This document shows positions 8,301-14,507 of a DNA stretch of 14,560 nt, one piece after another. The position numbers and the translations under genes were made by a program. How positions within the stretch are numbered: position 1 is the stretch's first letter; each line of letters starts with the position of its first letter. The stretch spans positions 1 to 14,560 of the forward strand of contig JAAFHH010000023.1 of NCBI GenBank assembly GCA_013297545.1. The letters run 5' to 3'. The notes beneath the pieces are model-generated. The model was not told the origin of the DNA, did not search any database, and saw only the letters and a program-made list of their open reading frames with translations. Origin of the DNA: Alphaproteobacteria bacterium (GTDB taxonomy: Bacteria > Pseudomonadota > Alphaproteobacteria > Elsterales > Elsteraceae).

Positions 8301-9161
8301 TGCGCCCACAAAGGGTACTTGGTGCAAGATTTTGAAGCGGCCTTCAATCCGCTGAGCGATGAATATGTCGTGGCAGAGAACAGTTACTGCCAAGGCTTGA
8401 CGCACTTCACGATTGGCCGGTGGCTGACCCACGTGCTCGGCACCCAGTTTGACGTCGGTGCCAGTGCGGCTGGTCTCGGTGTTGATACCGGGGTGTACCG
8501 GCCGCTGCCCCTCGTTGAGCGGGAAGACGCAGTGTGCTTCCTCTATCAGCCAGAAAAACCACGCCGCGCGCCGCGGCTTGGCATCGATGCCTTGCGCCGC
8601 GTCAAAGCCGAACGGCCGGATGTGAAAATCTACGTCTACGGCTCTGAGGCGAGTCCGGACCTTGACTTCGAGGTCGAACACCTCGGATTGATCACCAACC
8701 TGCAAGACCTCAATGTACTCTACAATCGCTGCAAGGTTGGTTTGTGTATCAGCCTGTCGAACCCATCGCGGATTCCCTATGAGATGATGGCCGCGGGTAC
8801 CGTTCCAATCGACCTATATCGGTACAACAACCTGTTTGATCATGACGGTACTGGCGCGATCCTGGCCTATCAGGGTGCTGCGTCTCTTGCTGAGGCCATG
8901 ATATCGATGCTGGGACAGCCGGCGGCGTGGCAACACCGATCCAACGCCTGCATCGAACACGCACGCACGCGCACCTTGAGCTGGGAACAAGACGTGGTCG
9001 CCAACGCAATCGCCGGGCTGGTGGAGGGAGCCGCGACCCCACGCGCCCACGTCCAGCCATCCTTCCTGCAGCCGCCGGTGGTGGCGCGCAAAGATCACAC
9101 GCCCCAAGCGCTGGCGTTTCTGAAGTGGCAGGCGAAGCTCGCCAGCGCCGAGCGGGCTTAA
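5340..9161 (+). CDS. Repeat - HAD hydrolase-like - GT4 glycosyltransferase fusion protein
   Basis: This is a 1273-residue multidomain protein. Residues 19-170 hold four tandem 38-residue repeats. Residues about 218-420 are HAD-like: LSLDIWDTVLRR (presumed nucleophile D223), VSDFYY (S347, D348), lysines K380 and K382, and HVGDTLAVDV (D407, D412). Residue 225, two after D223, is Trp rather than the usual acid. Residues about 440-890 contain VYFLTREGQFF (R512, E513) and VLVDIGWRGS (657-663), like the region following the HAD domain in proteins I know as COG5610. Residues about 901-1200 are a GT4 domain: APAPIRGSGGH near 913, GYLVQDFE around 992-999, and PYEMMAAG with E1148, resembling WsaF-type rhamnosyltransferases. 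It may process a phosphorylated intermediate and add sugar. ATG 5340 is chosen over TTG 5250 because the extra 30 residues look non-coding, but the ribosome site is weak. The first 1.1 kb is markedly AT-richer than the rest. Confidence 0.88.
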   Translation: MVDPNKALTSAIQSQMKMLFDLNWYQHQTGRTWDSKISALNDYLKDGWRRSFDPHPLFSTRFYLDNNPDVAAADMPPLYHFAHHGFREGRDPHPMFHLIWYKTTYAALLAAEANPLIHYLSRTTGAGVRPNPDFDSDWYARTYAGLLADGVDPLTHFVTMGAELGLARTAEEYGQAGADGLREFQALRDRMKNIGDENPDVLSESVFPISQSDLASVELLSLDIWDTVLRRDCYPDEIKLQTCRFLVLRYYWNLRAAYRSARSLFRSRIAAENQHSPKHDFEYRFAAVAPRWLQSVLEPSLPAEQLERITAEVLAHEFKAESRSIHTDPSFKAFVEQTKLPTTIFVSDFYYESTYIRRLLASQGLDTLFAGGYSSSDFFKSKRTGDLFRRVLADFAVAPGAMLHVGDTLAVDVVMPQSLGIAAVHYDQRSAMIQREQRRARFTAYLDDELSPHAAAIRQALAQHAHSGTGPLSTLEQHRAGIGLAPLAVGYVLSIIEQALTFGVERVYFLTREGQFFQELYDTVVRLDPYTLGDAYPKSHLLEVSRLATFAASMETDDCIKELMRLWTLYSQQSLRAVFRSLNFDDAVAQAAAKREGIDLDEVVEAPWQDLRVRAVLSDPVVATALTRHRAEQRALVSEYLRQEQVLDESRAVVLVDIGWRGSIQDNLCKLAAKHIHGCYLGLFQFLNAQPRNSSKSAWIHDENAHFLSWIGQEIAPLEMIFNGTGGSVIGYRREAGRIVAERRMFPGEEDVILSTARPLQAGIVEAASVVCDYVRRHGLVSADIRDLARQAVLEFLTRPASAIAQGFFRLAHNETFGTGAVKDMAAGTDLPKACAGLSDHQLHAAATDCLVHSQWRSGLLALEAVKAFYDALPEHARHALPFDLPLHYRGKPKGRHDTTPRLAIYAPAPIRGSGGHRTIFNIARRAHQIGFGLFVYLESEGDGFGCVEEFLQGTPAQLAVGWDRSVSVDFALATIAHSAAVVAEHSCAHKGYLVQDFEAAFNPLSDEYVVAENSYCQGLTHFTIGRWLTHVLGTQFDVGASAAGLGVDTGVYRPLPLVEREDAVCFLYQPEKPRRAPRLGIDALRRVKAERPDVKIYVYGSEASPDLDFEVEHLGLITNLQDLNVLYNRCKVGLCISLSNPSRIPYEMMAAGTVPIDLYRYNNLFDHDGTGAILAYQGAASLAEAMISMLGQPAAWQHRSNACIEHARTRTLSWEQDVVANAIAGLVEGAATPRAHVQPSFLQPPVVARKDHTPQALAFLKWQAKLASAERA
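5394..5849 (+). repeat. Four in-frame 38-codon (114-base) repeats in the fusion protein
   Basis: The units begin at residues 19, 57, 95 and 133 (bases 5394, 5508, 5622 and 5736), so the spacing is exactly 38 codons each time. Shared positions are an aromatic second residue, a W/F-Y pair five to six residues in (NWY, RFY, IWY, DWY), a mid-unit L/P-L-x-H-[YF] segment (PLYHF, PLIHY, PLTHF; degenerate in unit 1) and a [DN]P-x-P ending in units 1-3. The DNA is not closely repeated, so this is an old protein-level duplication rather than a recent tandem repeat. From memory, similar WY...NPLxHY repeats sit at the front of bacterial glycosyltransferases, with no proven role; protein or glycan binding is possible. 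Confidence 0.82.
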
Positions 9162-10273
9162 GTCTTCGGCCCTGCCGCCTGACTCAAACGCCATTCCAAG
9201 CCACCGACCAGATAGCTCAGCGCGAACTGCCGCTCGAGCGATTCTGCCAGTGCTTGATCAAGAATGCGCGCCTCAGTGGCATCACTACGCCCAATCGCTT
9301 GGGCCGCATCGCGCCGCTTGCCAACGTTGGGTGTGTAGCGGGATGGAAAGAACGAATCAAAGGATAACAGATGGGTAAAGGCCGTTGAGTACGCCAAACG
9401 ATCACCGGTCGAGCGTCGCTTGAACACCGACATATTGCCGTTGCCGGTCCACAGCCCGACCAGCTTGTCTGCCCCAAAGAAATCACCGATGGCCGTGGCT
9501 TCCCCGGTTGTTGGTGTGAAGCGTGCCCCGGTGAAGTTCTCTGCACCCACGCCATCGGAGGCAATCAGGCTTGCCGGCACAAGCTTGGCCGCAGCGAGAG
9601 CGCTAGACGATGAGCTGTAGAGATCGGTGTCCAAAAACATCAGCGCCACGGTGCGATTGAGAGTGGGCAAGGTATCCGCAAATAATCCCACCCGCCATTC
9701 AACGGCATCAAAGCATCCAATCGTCTTAACATAGGCCTGTACTTCATCAAGCTGCCCGGTGAATTGGCCTTTTTGCCAATATCCAGTCTCGTCACTCTCC
9801 GGCAGACCATTGAACGTATCGGCGGCGATCGCCTTCACACCAAGCAGGGCGCAGACATGGCTCATGCACGCGAGCGAGCCACCCTTGAACACGCCACACT
9901 CCAGATAGTCGCCCTCGGTGCCGTCTTGAATGGCGGTGTAGAGAGCGAGGGCGAGCGGCAGCATGCCGTACCCAGCCCAGCCGCCGGGGCGGGCTTGCGC
10001 GTCTTTATGATCACCAGGTGCTTTAACGTTCTGATTGTACCAGATCTCGATCCGCCGGAAGATCGGCATCAATTTGGAGACGAAATCCAGATAATGGCGG
10101 GCGCGATCAGAAATAGCATCGGCGTGGCGGATCAGGAGATAGGCATCAGCAGCACTTGGCGCCCGGCTTCCGGGTGCAAGTTCTACAGACGCGACCAAAG
10201 ACAGAGGTAGTAACTGCGGATAGTGACGGCTATAGAAGCGATTAAGATCCTCGGCGAGCATTAAGGGGATCAT
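9158..10273 (-). CDS. TylF/MycF-type SAM-dependent O-methyltransferase
   Basis: The protein has 371 residues. The core matches the macrocin O-methyltransferase family: YLECGVFKGGSLA (E125, G127) is the SAM-binding loop, AADTFNGLPESDE (D152) follows, and MFLDTDLYSSS gives the DTD pair (D215, D217) that holds the metal in family members. Family enzymes methylate a sugar hydroxyl in antibiotics or surface glycans; here a sugar of the locus glycan is the natural inferred acceptor. Where relatives often have a DDY motif, this protein has ASDGVG with D240, so the metal site may differ. The start is ATG 10273 with a weak AGGA about ten bases before it; ATG 10261 is a possible alternative. The gene ends head-on into the large fusion gene, sharing TTAA. 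The sulfotransferase upstream on the same strand is 116 bases away, so the two may share a transcript. Confidence 0.85.
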   Translation of the reverse strand: MIPLMLAEDLNRFYSRHYPQLLPLSLVASVELAPGSRAPSAADAYLLIRHADAISDRARHYLDFVSKLMPIFRRIEIWYNQNVKAPGDHKDAQARPGGWAGYGMLPLALALYTAIQDGTEGDYLECGVFKGGSLACMSHVCALLGVKAIAADTFNGLPESDETGYWQKGQFTGQLDEVQAYVKTIGCFDAVEWRVGLFADTLPTLNRTVALMFLDTDLYSSSSSALAAAKLVPASLIASDGVGAENFTGARFTPTTGEATAIGDFFGADKLVGLWTGNGNMSVFKRRSTGDRLAYSTAFTHLLSFDSFFPSRYTPNVGKRRDAAQAIGRSDATEARILDQALAESLERQFALSYLVGGLEWRLSQAAGPKT

Positions 10274-10389
10274 CGTATCTAGTCCTGGCCAGTACAGGGA
10301 GCGGCCTGACGAACAGGCGTGCTGTCGAGTCTAGTCGAAACAGAGGTCGAACTTCAACCAGCCTGGGACGTCGTGCCACAGGCTCACGG

Positions 10390-11238
10390 TCATAACATGG
10401 CTGCTGATTCGCGCAAGGTGTGCAAAACCAGAGCAATGTCGGCCGACAATTCGACATCGAGCGCGGTGTCGTCGCTGCCGGGCAACTGGCTGCCAAGGTC
10501 AAAAATCTGCTCCGCCAATCGGCCATGCTCATCCTCACTCAAAGCGCCGCGATTCACCAAGCGCCGTGCCTCGAGCAATGCCGGATGGATTTTGCGTTCC
10601 GTATACTCTTCGGAAAGATCAGACATTGGCAGTGTGCAGCCGATCGCTTCCAAGAAATCTGGGACGACTGAGCCATAAACTTCACGCGTTGCCTCGTAAC
10701 TGCGGAAGACACTATTACTCGGAAAACTTTGCCGCCACTTCATAGCACGATAGAAAAAGGCCGCAGTCTGCAAGTTGTCGAATGAACAAAGAAACTCCCG
10801 AAGTGTTCGAATCTCACTGCCATTTTGAATCTCGTGCCGATAGCGAGAGAGCAGAAATGCAAGCGGATCACGATGATATCCGATGATGGTTGGATTGAAT
10901 GGCGCAATGAATTGGCAAAATGCATTAAAGGCTACCAAATCAAATTCCATCCGATTGATTTCTTCAGAGGAGAGAATCAATGTTTGACGTGTTGCAATTG
11001 CATTCTGCATCAGGGATCGATAATATGCGCGCACTGTATCCGCATCATACTCCTGATCTTGCCATGGCCACGGTTCCGATGCGAACACCCAAGCCAGCTC
11101 GGGATGACCAGGCCAGCTGCTCATTCCTTCGGGGTAGACAATCTTGTTTTCGAACAGCATCTGGCGATTGCGTGACAACACCTGTTGTATCGCTGTCGTG
11201 CCGGTCTTGTGGTAGCCGATATGGATAAAAACTGGCAC
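10390..11238 (-). CDS. Sulfotransferase-fold protein
   Basis: The protein has 282 residues. The N-terminus FIHIGYHKTGTTAIQ (G8, K11, T12, G13, T14, T15) is the typical phosphosulfate-binding P-loop of bacterial sulfotransferase-like proteins. ILSSEE (S90-E93) and IIGYHRDPLAFLLSRYRHE (R123, S131) match the later family elements, including the 3'-phosphate site. It may sulfate a glycan sugar, but many proteins of this group have no shown activity. It is not a copy of the first sulfotransferase: it lacks the accessory N-terminus and its P-loop is GYHKTGTT rather than GRSGSTW. The GTG start at 11238 is chosen because it lies directly before the P-loop strand and has GAGG five bases upstream. The middle of the gene is AT-rich (43% G+C at 10861-10920) while the C-terminal part is about 67% (10441-10500). 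Confidence 0.82.
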   Translation of the reverse strand: MPVFIHIGYHKTGTTAIQQVLSRNRQMLFENKIVYPEGMSSWPGHPELAWVFASEPWPWQDQEYDADTVRAYYRSLMQNAIATRQTLILSSEEINRMEFDLVAFNAFCQFIAPFNPTIIGYHRDPLAFLLSRYRHEIQNGSEIRTLREFLCSFDNLQTAAFFYRAMKWRQSFPSNSVFRSYEATREVYGSVVPDFLEAIGCTLPMSDLSEEYTERKIHPALLEARRLVNRGALSEDEHGRLAEQIFDLGSQLPGSDDTALDVELSADIALVLHTLRESAAML

Positions 11239-11308
11239 CGCTGCCTCGCGTCATGTGGCGCAGCCAAGCAGTCACCAATGGCACGCCGAGCTTAACCGCG
11301 CAGGATCA

Positions 11309-11322
11309 CGTCCGCATGGACG
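11309..11322. repeat. Small perfect inverted repeat, CGTCC-GCAT-GGACG
   Basis: Two 5-base arms surround a 4-base loop in the middle of the divergent intergenic region. It could be an operator half-site pair or a small hairpin. No T-run follows it on either strand, so it is not a typical terminator. At this size it may be chance. Confidence 0.3.
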
Positions 11323-11440
11323 CTATGCCAATCGGTTTGAGATGTAAACTCACACCACACTGAGAACAGCCTTGTCTGCTGCTGGGCACGGAAATACCAT
11401 CGCGGCGGCCAGTCCTCGGGCCACGGTTTTGACCGATCGG

Positions 11441-11446
11441 AAAGGA
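11441..11446 (+). promoter_or_regulatory. Ribosome binding site for the methyltransferase at 11454
   Basis: AAAGGA lies seven bases before the GTG at 11454 and supports that non-ATG start for the methyltransferase gene. Confidence 0.6.
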
Positions 11447-11453
11447 TCGCTGC

Positions 11454-12536
11454 GTGGCCACGTCGGCAGAATTTGCGCTAAAGCACGCTGGGGTTATTTC
11501 ACCAGCATTCGAGCCGCTGCAGGCAGAGGCACTTCTTGATAGCCTTCTGAAACATTACTATCGTAGTGATGATATTCTTGCCAATGAAGGGATGCAGCAT
11601 GATGTACTAGAACACTTGTGCCGTCGGCAGATTGTCTTCGAACGCCATCTTATTCCTTGGGTTGGATTGAGGCAAAATTTTGCCGGAAAGACCGTTGTCG
11701 ATATTGGTGCTGGAACCGGCAGCAGCACATTCGCCTTTGCCCGTACTGCTGGGCGTGTCGTTGGCTACGAGATTGATCCGGGCGCAACGCAAGTCGCGAA
11801 CGACCGTCTGCGTCTCCTAGGTGCTGCCAATGCGGCAGTGCATCACGTCGAACCCAAGGCGATGATCGCGCGACTGCGGCAGGATTTTCCCGACGGTATT
11901 GACATTGTCGCCGTGATTGCAGTCCTCGAACACATGACGGAACACGAGCGGGCAGAATTTCTAGCTGAAATCTGGCTGCTCATGCGACCCGGCAACGTCA
12001 TGGTCATTGCTGAAACCCCAAACCGACTGACCTATTTTGACTATCACACAGCTCAAATACCGTTCTTTCACTTACTGTCGACAGATGTGAAGCTACGCTA
12101 TGTGAATAGGTCGCCGCGCGGTTTGTTCGTCGAAGCCATTCAACGCGGCGCGCAACTCGAACGTGCCACTGTGGAAGACGCAATCTGTCGTTGGGGCGTT
12201 GGTTTGAGCTTTCATGATTTCGAACTGGCGTTCGGAACCGACCAGCTGGAAACCGTCATGCTCGCAGATGGCTACGAATACCCGACCATGCAGTGGTGGC
12301 CGCCCACACCGGAAGAGCGCGTTCTTATGGAATACTTCGTGGACAAGCCCGTGGCTAAGCCGCTCGGGTTCGCTCGCTCGGTGTTGAACCTGATTTTTGT
12401 CAAGCCGGAGCCAGGGGATGCAGCGGTGGTCCGGTTGCGCCACAACCAAACCTACATCGCGAATATGTGCAACGCGGCGTTTCTGCCGCGACGGTTTGCC
12501 GACCGTTTGAACAGTCCTGGTACTGTCGGCGCCTAG
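11454..12536 (+). CDS. Class I SAM-dependent methyltransferase
   Basis: The protein has 360 residues. The Rossmann methyltransferase core runs from about residue 78: TVVDIGAGTGSSTFAFA is the glycine-rich SAM loop (D83, G85, G87, G89), VVGYEIDP carries the acid E106 that holds the ribose, and IDIVAVIAVLEHMTEHE (around 149-165) is the motif after strand 4. Family members methylate very varied acceptors. The neighbouring sulfotransferase, TylF-like and glycosyltransferase genes suggest a sugar or lipid-linked glycan, but nothing in the protein identifies it. Residues 1-77 and the part after about 200 are not recognised; the latter may shape the acceptor site. The GTG start has an AAAGGA ribosome site seven bases upstream. 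The gene stands alone on its strand and converges with the next methyltransferase, 13 bases separating the two stops. The early part is AT-rich (40% G+C at 11521-11580). Confidence 0.82.
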   Translation: MATSAEFALKHAGVISPAFEPLQAEALLDSLLKHYYRSDDILANEGMQHDVLEHLCRRQIVFERHLIPWVGLRQNFAGKTVVDIGAGTGSSTFAFARTAGRVVGYEIDPGATQVANDRLRLLGAANAAVHHVEPKAMIARLRQDFPDGIDIVAVIAVLEHMTEHERAEFLAEIWLLMRPGNVMVIAETPNRLTYFDYHTAQIPFFHLLSTDVKLRYVNRSPRGLFVEAIQRGAQLERATVEDAICRWGVGLSFHDFELAFGTDQLETVMLADGYEYPTMQWWPPTPEERVLMEYFVDKPVAKPLGFARSVLNLIFVKPEPGDAAVVRLRHNQTYIANMCNAAFLPRRFADRLNSPGTVGA

Positions 12537-12549
12537 CAGCCTGTCGGAG

Positions 12550-13557
12550 TCAGCATGGCGCCCGGCACACCAATGTCGCCTGCAAGGTCGCGAGGTCATC
12601 GTCCGACGCGTCGCGAAACTGCGGCAATAAGGATGCGCGAACAGCGGCATCTGGCGGCACAACGATGTGTCGCTCGATCTCAACATCAAAGCCGACAGCC
12701 GCAAACAGTCGAACCATGTCAGAGAGGCGATGGCGGTTGACGCCGTAGCGCAGCGTCTCGTCAGTCAAGTGCTGCCACTGATGCTCATGGGCTGCGAACA
12801 TCGTGCCATGGTGCGAGAAATCGACGGTATGGCACATGTATCCGCCAGGCCGGACGACACGAGCAAACGTGGCGACCACTGCCGGCAAGTCCATCACGTG
12901 TTCGAGCACACTCACCGACATGACAAGATCGATCGGTGCCAAGTCTGCGCACGCCTCCAGCGACCCGACCGAGTGGGTCAACCCCATCGCTGCGAGCGCC
13001 GGCATGACCGTGGTAGGCGTGACGTCAAAGACGTCAAACGCGAGTGCGCGGGCGCGAATATCCGCGGCCGAGCGCGAGGAGAGCCGCCACTCAGCGGGGC
13101 GCACAACCATATCTGTGGCCGCTCGAGACAGCGCACGGCAGGCCATAGGCAGATCTGCATCGACAACATCGATCGCAAACGCCCGTGACGCCCCGTTCGC
13201 GAGCAAAATAGCCGCCAACGAAAACGGGGCATCCTTGCCACAACCAAAATCCAGAACGCGCGCTCCTTCGAGGTTCACCTTTACCAAAACTGTGGACAGC
13301 AAGTTTAGATAGAGCTGATTACGCTTTGCGGCGAATGGACAAAACACATTGTGATTATTGATTTCATCAATTCTTTGCGATAACTGATCAAGATATCGCC
13401 ACGAAAACTTGTAATCATTCCGATAGTCACTCTTGAGTTTTGCTAAAATCTGCTCTGCATCCGGTTCATCAAGCAGCTTTTTCAAAGATTTCACGTGTTG
13501 CCGGTCACCAAAGACCACTGCATGGAGCGCTGAGAACAGCACATCAGCACCAAACAT
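12550..13557 (-). CDS. Class I SAM-dependent methyltransferase with N-terminal extension
   Basis: The protein has 335 residues. The methyltransferase core starts near residue 100: RVLDFGCGKDAPFSLAAILL (D103, G105, G107) is the SAM loop, FAIDVVD (D130) the ribose acid, DLVMSVSVLEHVMD (210-223) the post-strand-4 motif, and RPGGY (236-240) follows. VDFSHHG (245-251) and HEHQWQHLT (257-265) lie where acceptor contacts are expected and are rich in His. The substrate is unknown, and glycan modification is inferred from the locus. The first 95 residues are a charged helical-looking region outside the core, encoded by AT-rich DNA (38% G+C at 13321-13380) unlike the core (68% at 13081-13140). The ATG has an AGGGG seven bases upstream. 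It lies 53 bases after the aspartate dehydrogenase gene on the same strand, so co-transcription is likely. It is not similar in motif wording to the neighbouring plus-strand methyltransferase. Confidence 0.82.
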   Translation of the reverse strand: MFGADVLFSALHAVVFGDRQHVKSLKKLLDEPDAEQILAKLKSDYRNDYKFSWRYLDQLSQRIDEINNHNVFCPFAAKRNQLYLNLLSTVLVKVNLEGARVLDFGCGKDAPFSLAAILLANGASRAFAIDVVDADLPMACRALSRAATDMVVRPAEWRLSSRSAADIRARALAFDVFDVTPTTVMPALAAMGLTHSVGSLEACADLAPIDLVMSVSVLEHVMDLPAVVATFARVVRPGGYMCHTVDFSHHGTMFAAHEHQWQHLTDETLRYGVNRHRLSDMVRLFAAVGFDVEIERHIVVPPDAAVRASLLPQFRDASDDDLATLQATLVCRAPC

Positions 13558-13562
13558 CGCGT

Positions 13563-13569
13563 CACCCCT
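13563..13569 (-). promoter_or_regulatory. Ribosome binding site for the methyltransferase at 13557
   Basis: Read on the minus strand this is AGGGGTG, its AGGGG ending seven bases before the ATG. It fixes the start of the methyltransferase despite the AT-rich, less familiar N-terminus. Confidence 0.6.
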
Positions 13570-13610
13570 GCTGCGATTTCGCGCTGCAGGCTCGCAACGC
13601 AGAACCCACG

Positions 13611-14390
13611 CTATACCACCACCGGCCCGTCGAGTGCCAACAGCGCCCGCGCCACACTGAGCGCGGTCAGCATCGAGGTTTTCGGATTGCTCGCCGATGG
13701 TACCCCGGTCAGCTGGATGGTCATCGTCCCACTGACACCCTCAGCCGTGATCTCATGGCAGTTGCCGGGGGCCGCCGGGTCCGCGATCAGCTCGACCTCG
13801 GTCGCCTCGAAGCCGAGGCCGGCCAGTGCCACGGTTGCGGCGACATTGGCGTTCTTCGGATAGTCACGCGCCGCAGCCCGCGCCGTGCCGCGGTAAAAGC
13901 AGGCCGCGTGCTGCAGTTGATCCAAGTCAACCAGCGCTTCGGCGGGCGAGCCGCGCCACGCGGCCGGCGGCTTGCGCGAGCGATAGACAACACGGCTGAG
14001 GCCAGCCAGCGCCATCGCAGACAGCGCATCGATGCCGCCAATCGCCCCCGCCGGCAGGATGAGGCGCGCCCCACCGCCCCGCGCCGCCGCTTCGAGCCGG
14101 GCATGGAGGTCTGCATCCGCCAACGCACCAACCGAAACCGCCATGAAGTCGACACCCGCCGCCAGCACCGCCGGGCCAAACTCCGCCACGGCGGCTTGGC
14201 CGGCGGTTTCCACCACCAGGCGCGGGCGGCGCGCCAACAGGTCTTCGATCGTCGCGACTGTCGGGATCGCGGCCAACCGGCCCGGGCGCACCAGCACGGC
14301 CGAAAGCTCCGCCAGCCGGCTGTGCCGGGCAAACACCTCCGCCACCGCCTGGGCGATACCGCCCCAGCCAATCAGCGCGATCCCAGTCAT
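13611..14390 (-). CDS. nadX: L-aspartate dehydrogenase (NadX family)
   Basis: The protein has 259 residues, normal for the family. The enzyme oxidises L-aspartate to iminoaspartate with NAD(P)+, which can feed quinolinate and NAD synthesis in the cytoplasm in place of aspartate oxidase. Visible landmarks are the Rossmann loop ALIGWGGIAQAV (G8, G10), VVETAGQAAVAEFGP (59-73), VSVGALAD, LPAGAIGGIDAL (112-122), RKPPAAWRG (139-147), YPKNANVAATVALAG (177-191), and the GNCHEI segment whose His212 matches the conserved catalytic histidine. NPKTS (235-239) closes the domain. The ATG start is supported by a strong AGGAGGG five bases upstream. No nadA or nadC is in view, so an NAD role is inferred from the family alone. 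The gene probably leads a short minus-strand operon with the methyltransferase. Its upstream region is cut short by an IS630-like element. Confidence 0.88.
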   Translation of the reverse strand: MTGIALIGWGGIAQAVAEVFARHSRLAELSAVLVRPGRLAAIPTVATIEDLLARRPRLVVETAGQAAVAEFGPAVLAAGVDFMAVSVGALADADLHARLEAAARGGGARLILPAGAIGGIDALSAMALAGLSRVVYRSRKPPAAWRGSPAEALVDLDQLQHAACFYRGTARAAARDYPKNANVAATVALAGLGFEATEVELIADPAAPGNCHEITAEGVSGTMTIQLTGVPSASNPKTSMLTALSVARALLALDGPVVV

Positions 14391-14395
14391 CAGGT

Positions 14396-14402
14396 CCCTC
14401 CT
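14396..14402 (-). promoter_or_regulatory. nadX: Strong ribosome binding site of the aspartate dehydrogenase gene
   Basis: The minus strand reads AGGAGGG five bases before the ATG at 14390. It is the strongest Shine-Dalgarno match I found in the window and fixes the start. Confidence 0.7.
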
Positions 14403-14453
14403 GGTGTCAGCTTGCCGACCAGTGCAGTGACTGGCTAGTGGTAAAAATCTAAC

Positions 14454-14507
14454 ACCCGAGTCCGAATTGGGATTCCCTCGGCGAGCCGTTGGGTGCGAGT
14501 CTCGGGT
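14454..14507 (+). repeat. Inverted repeat flanking the transposase leader (ACCCGAG...CTCGGGT)
   Basis: Seven-base perfect arms lie at 14454-14460 and 14501-14507; the right arm ends directly at the transposase ATG. In RNA they could pair and cover the start region. They could also be sub-terminal transposase sites. The loop of 40 bases is long and GC-rich, so chance pairing is possible. Confidence 0.35.

Larger units (their letters stand above)
11239..11453. promoter_or_regulatory. Divergent intergenic region between sulfotransferase and methyltransferase genes
   Basis: These 215 bases separate two genes pointing away from each other, so promoters in both directions would be expected here. 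I see no sigma-70 pair good enough to call. The visible features are a small inverted repeat at 11309-11322 and the ribosome site AAAGGA at 11441-11446 for the plus-strand gene. Confidence 0.5.

Noticed and set aside
11336..11397. Possible promoter boxes (TTGAGA, TTGTCT with AAATAC) before the plus-strand methyltransferase
   Set aside because: The spacings and -10 matches are poor (14 bases between TTGTCT and AAATAC), so no promoter can be supported.
12537..12549. Terminator between the convergent methyltransferase genes
   Set aside because: Thirteen bases with no stem and no T-run.
13440..14438. 332-codon open frame on plus opposite nadX
   Set aside because: The minus strand encodes a clear full-length NadX protein with a strong ribosome site, whereas the plus frame is Arg/His/Gln-rich with no motif.
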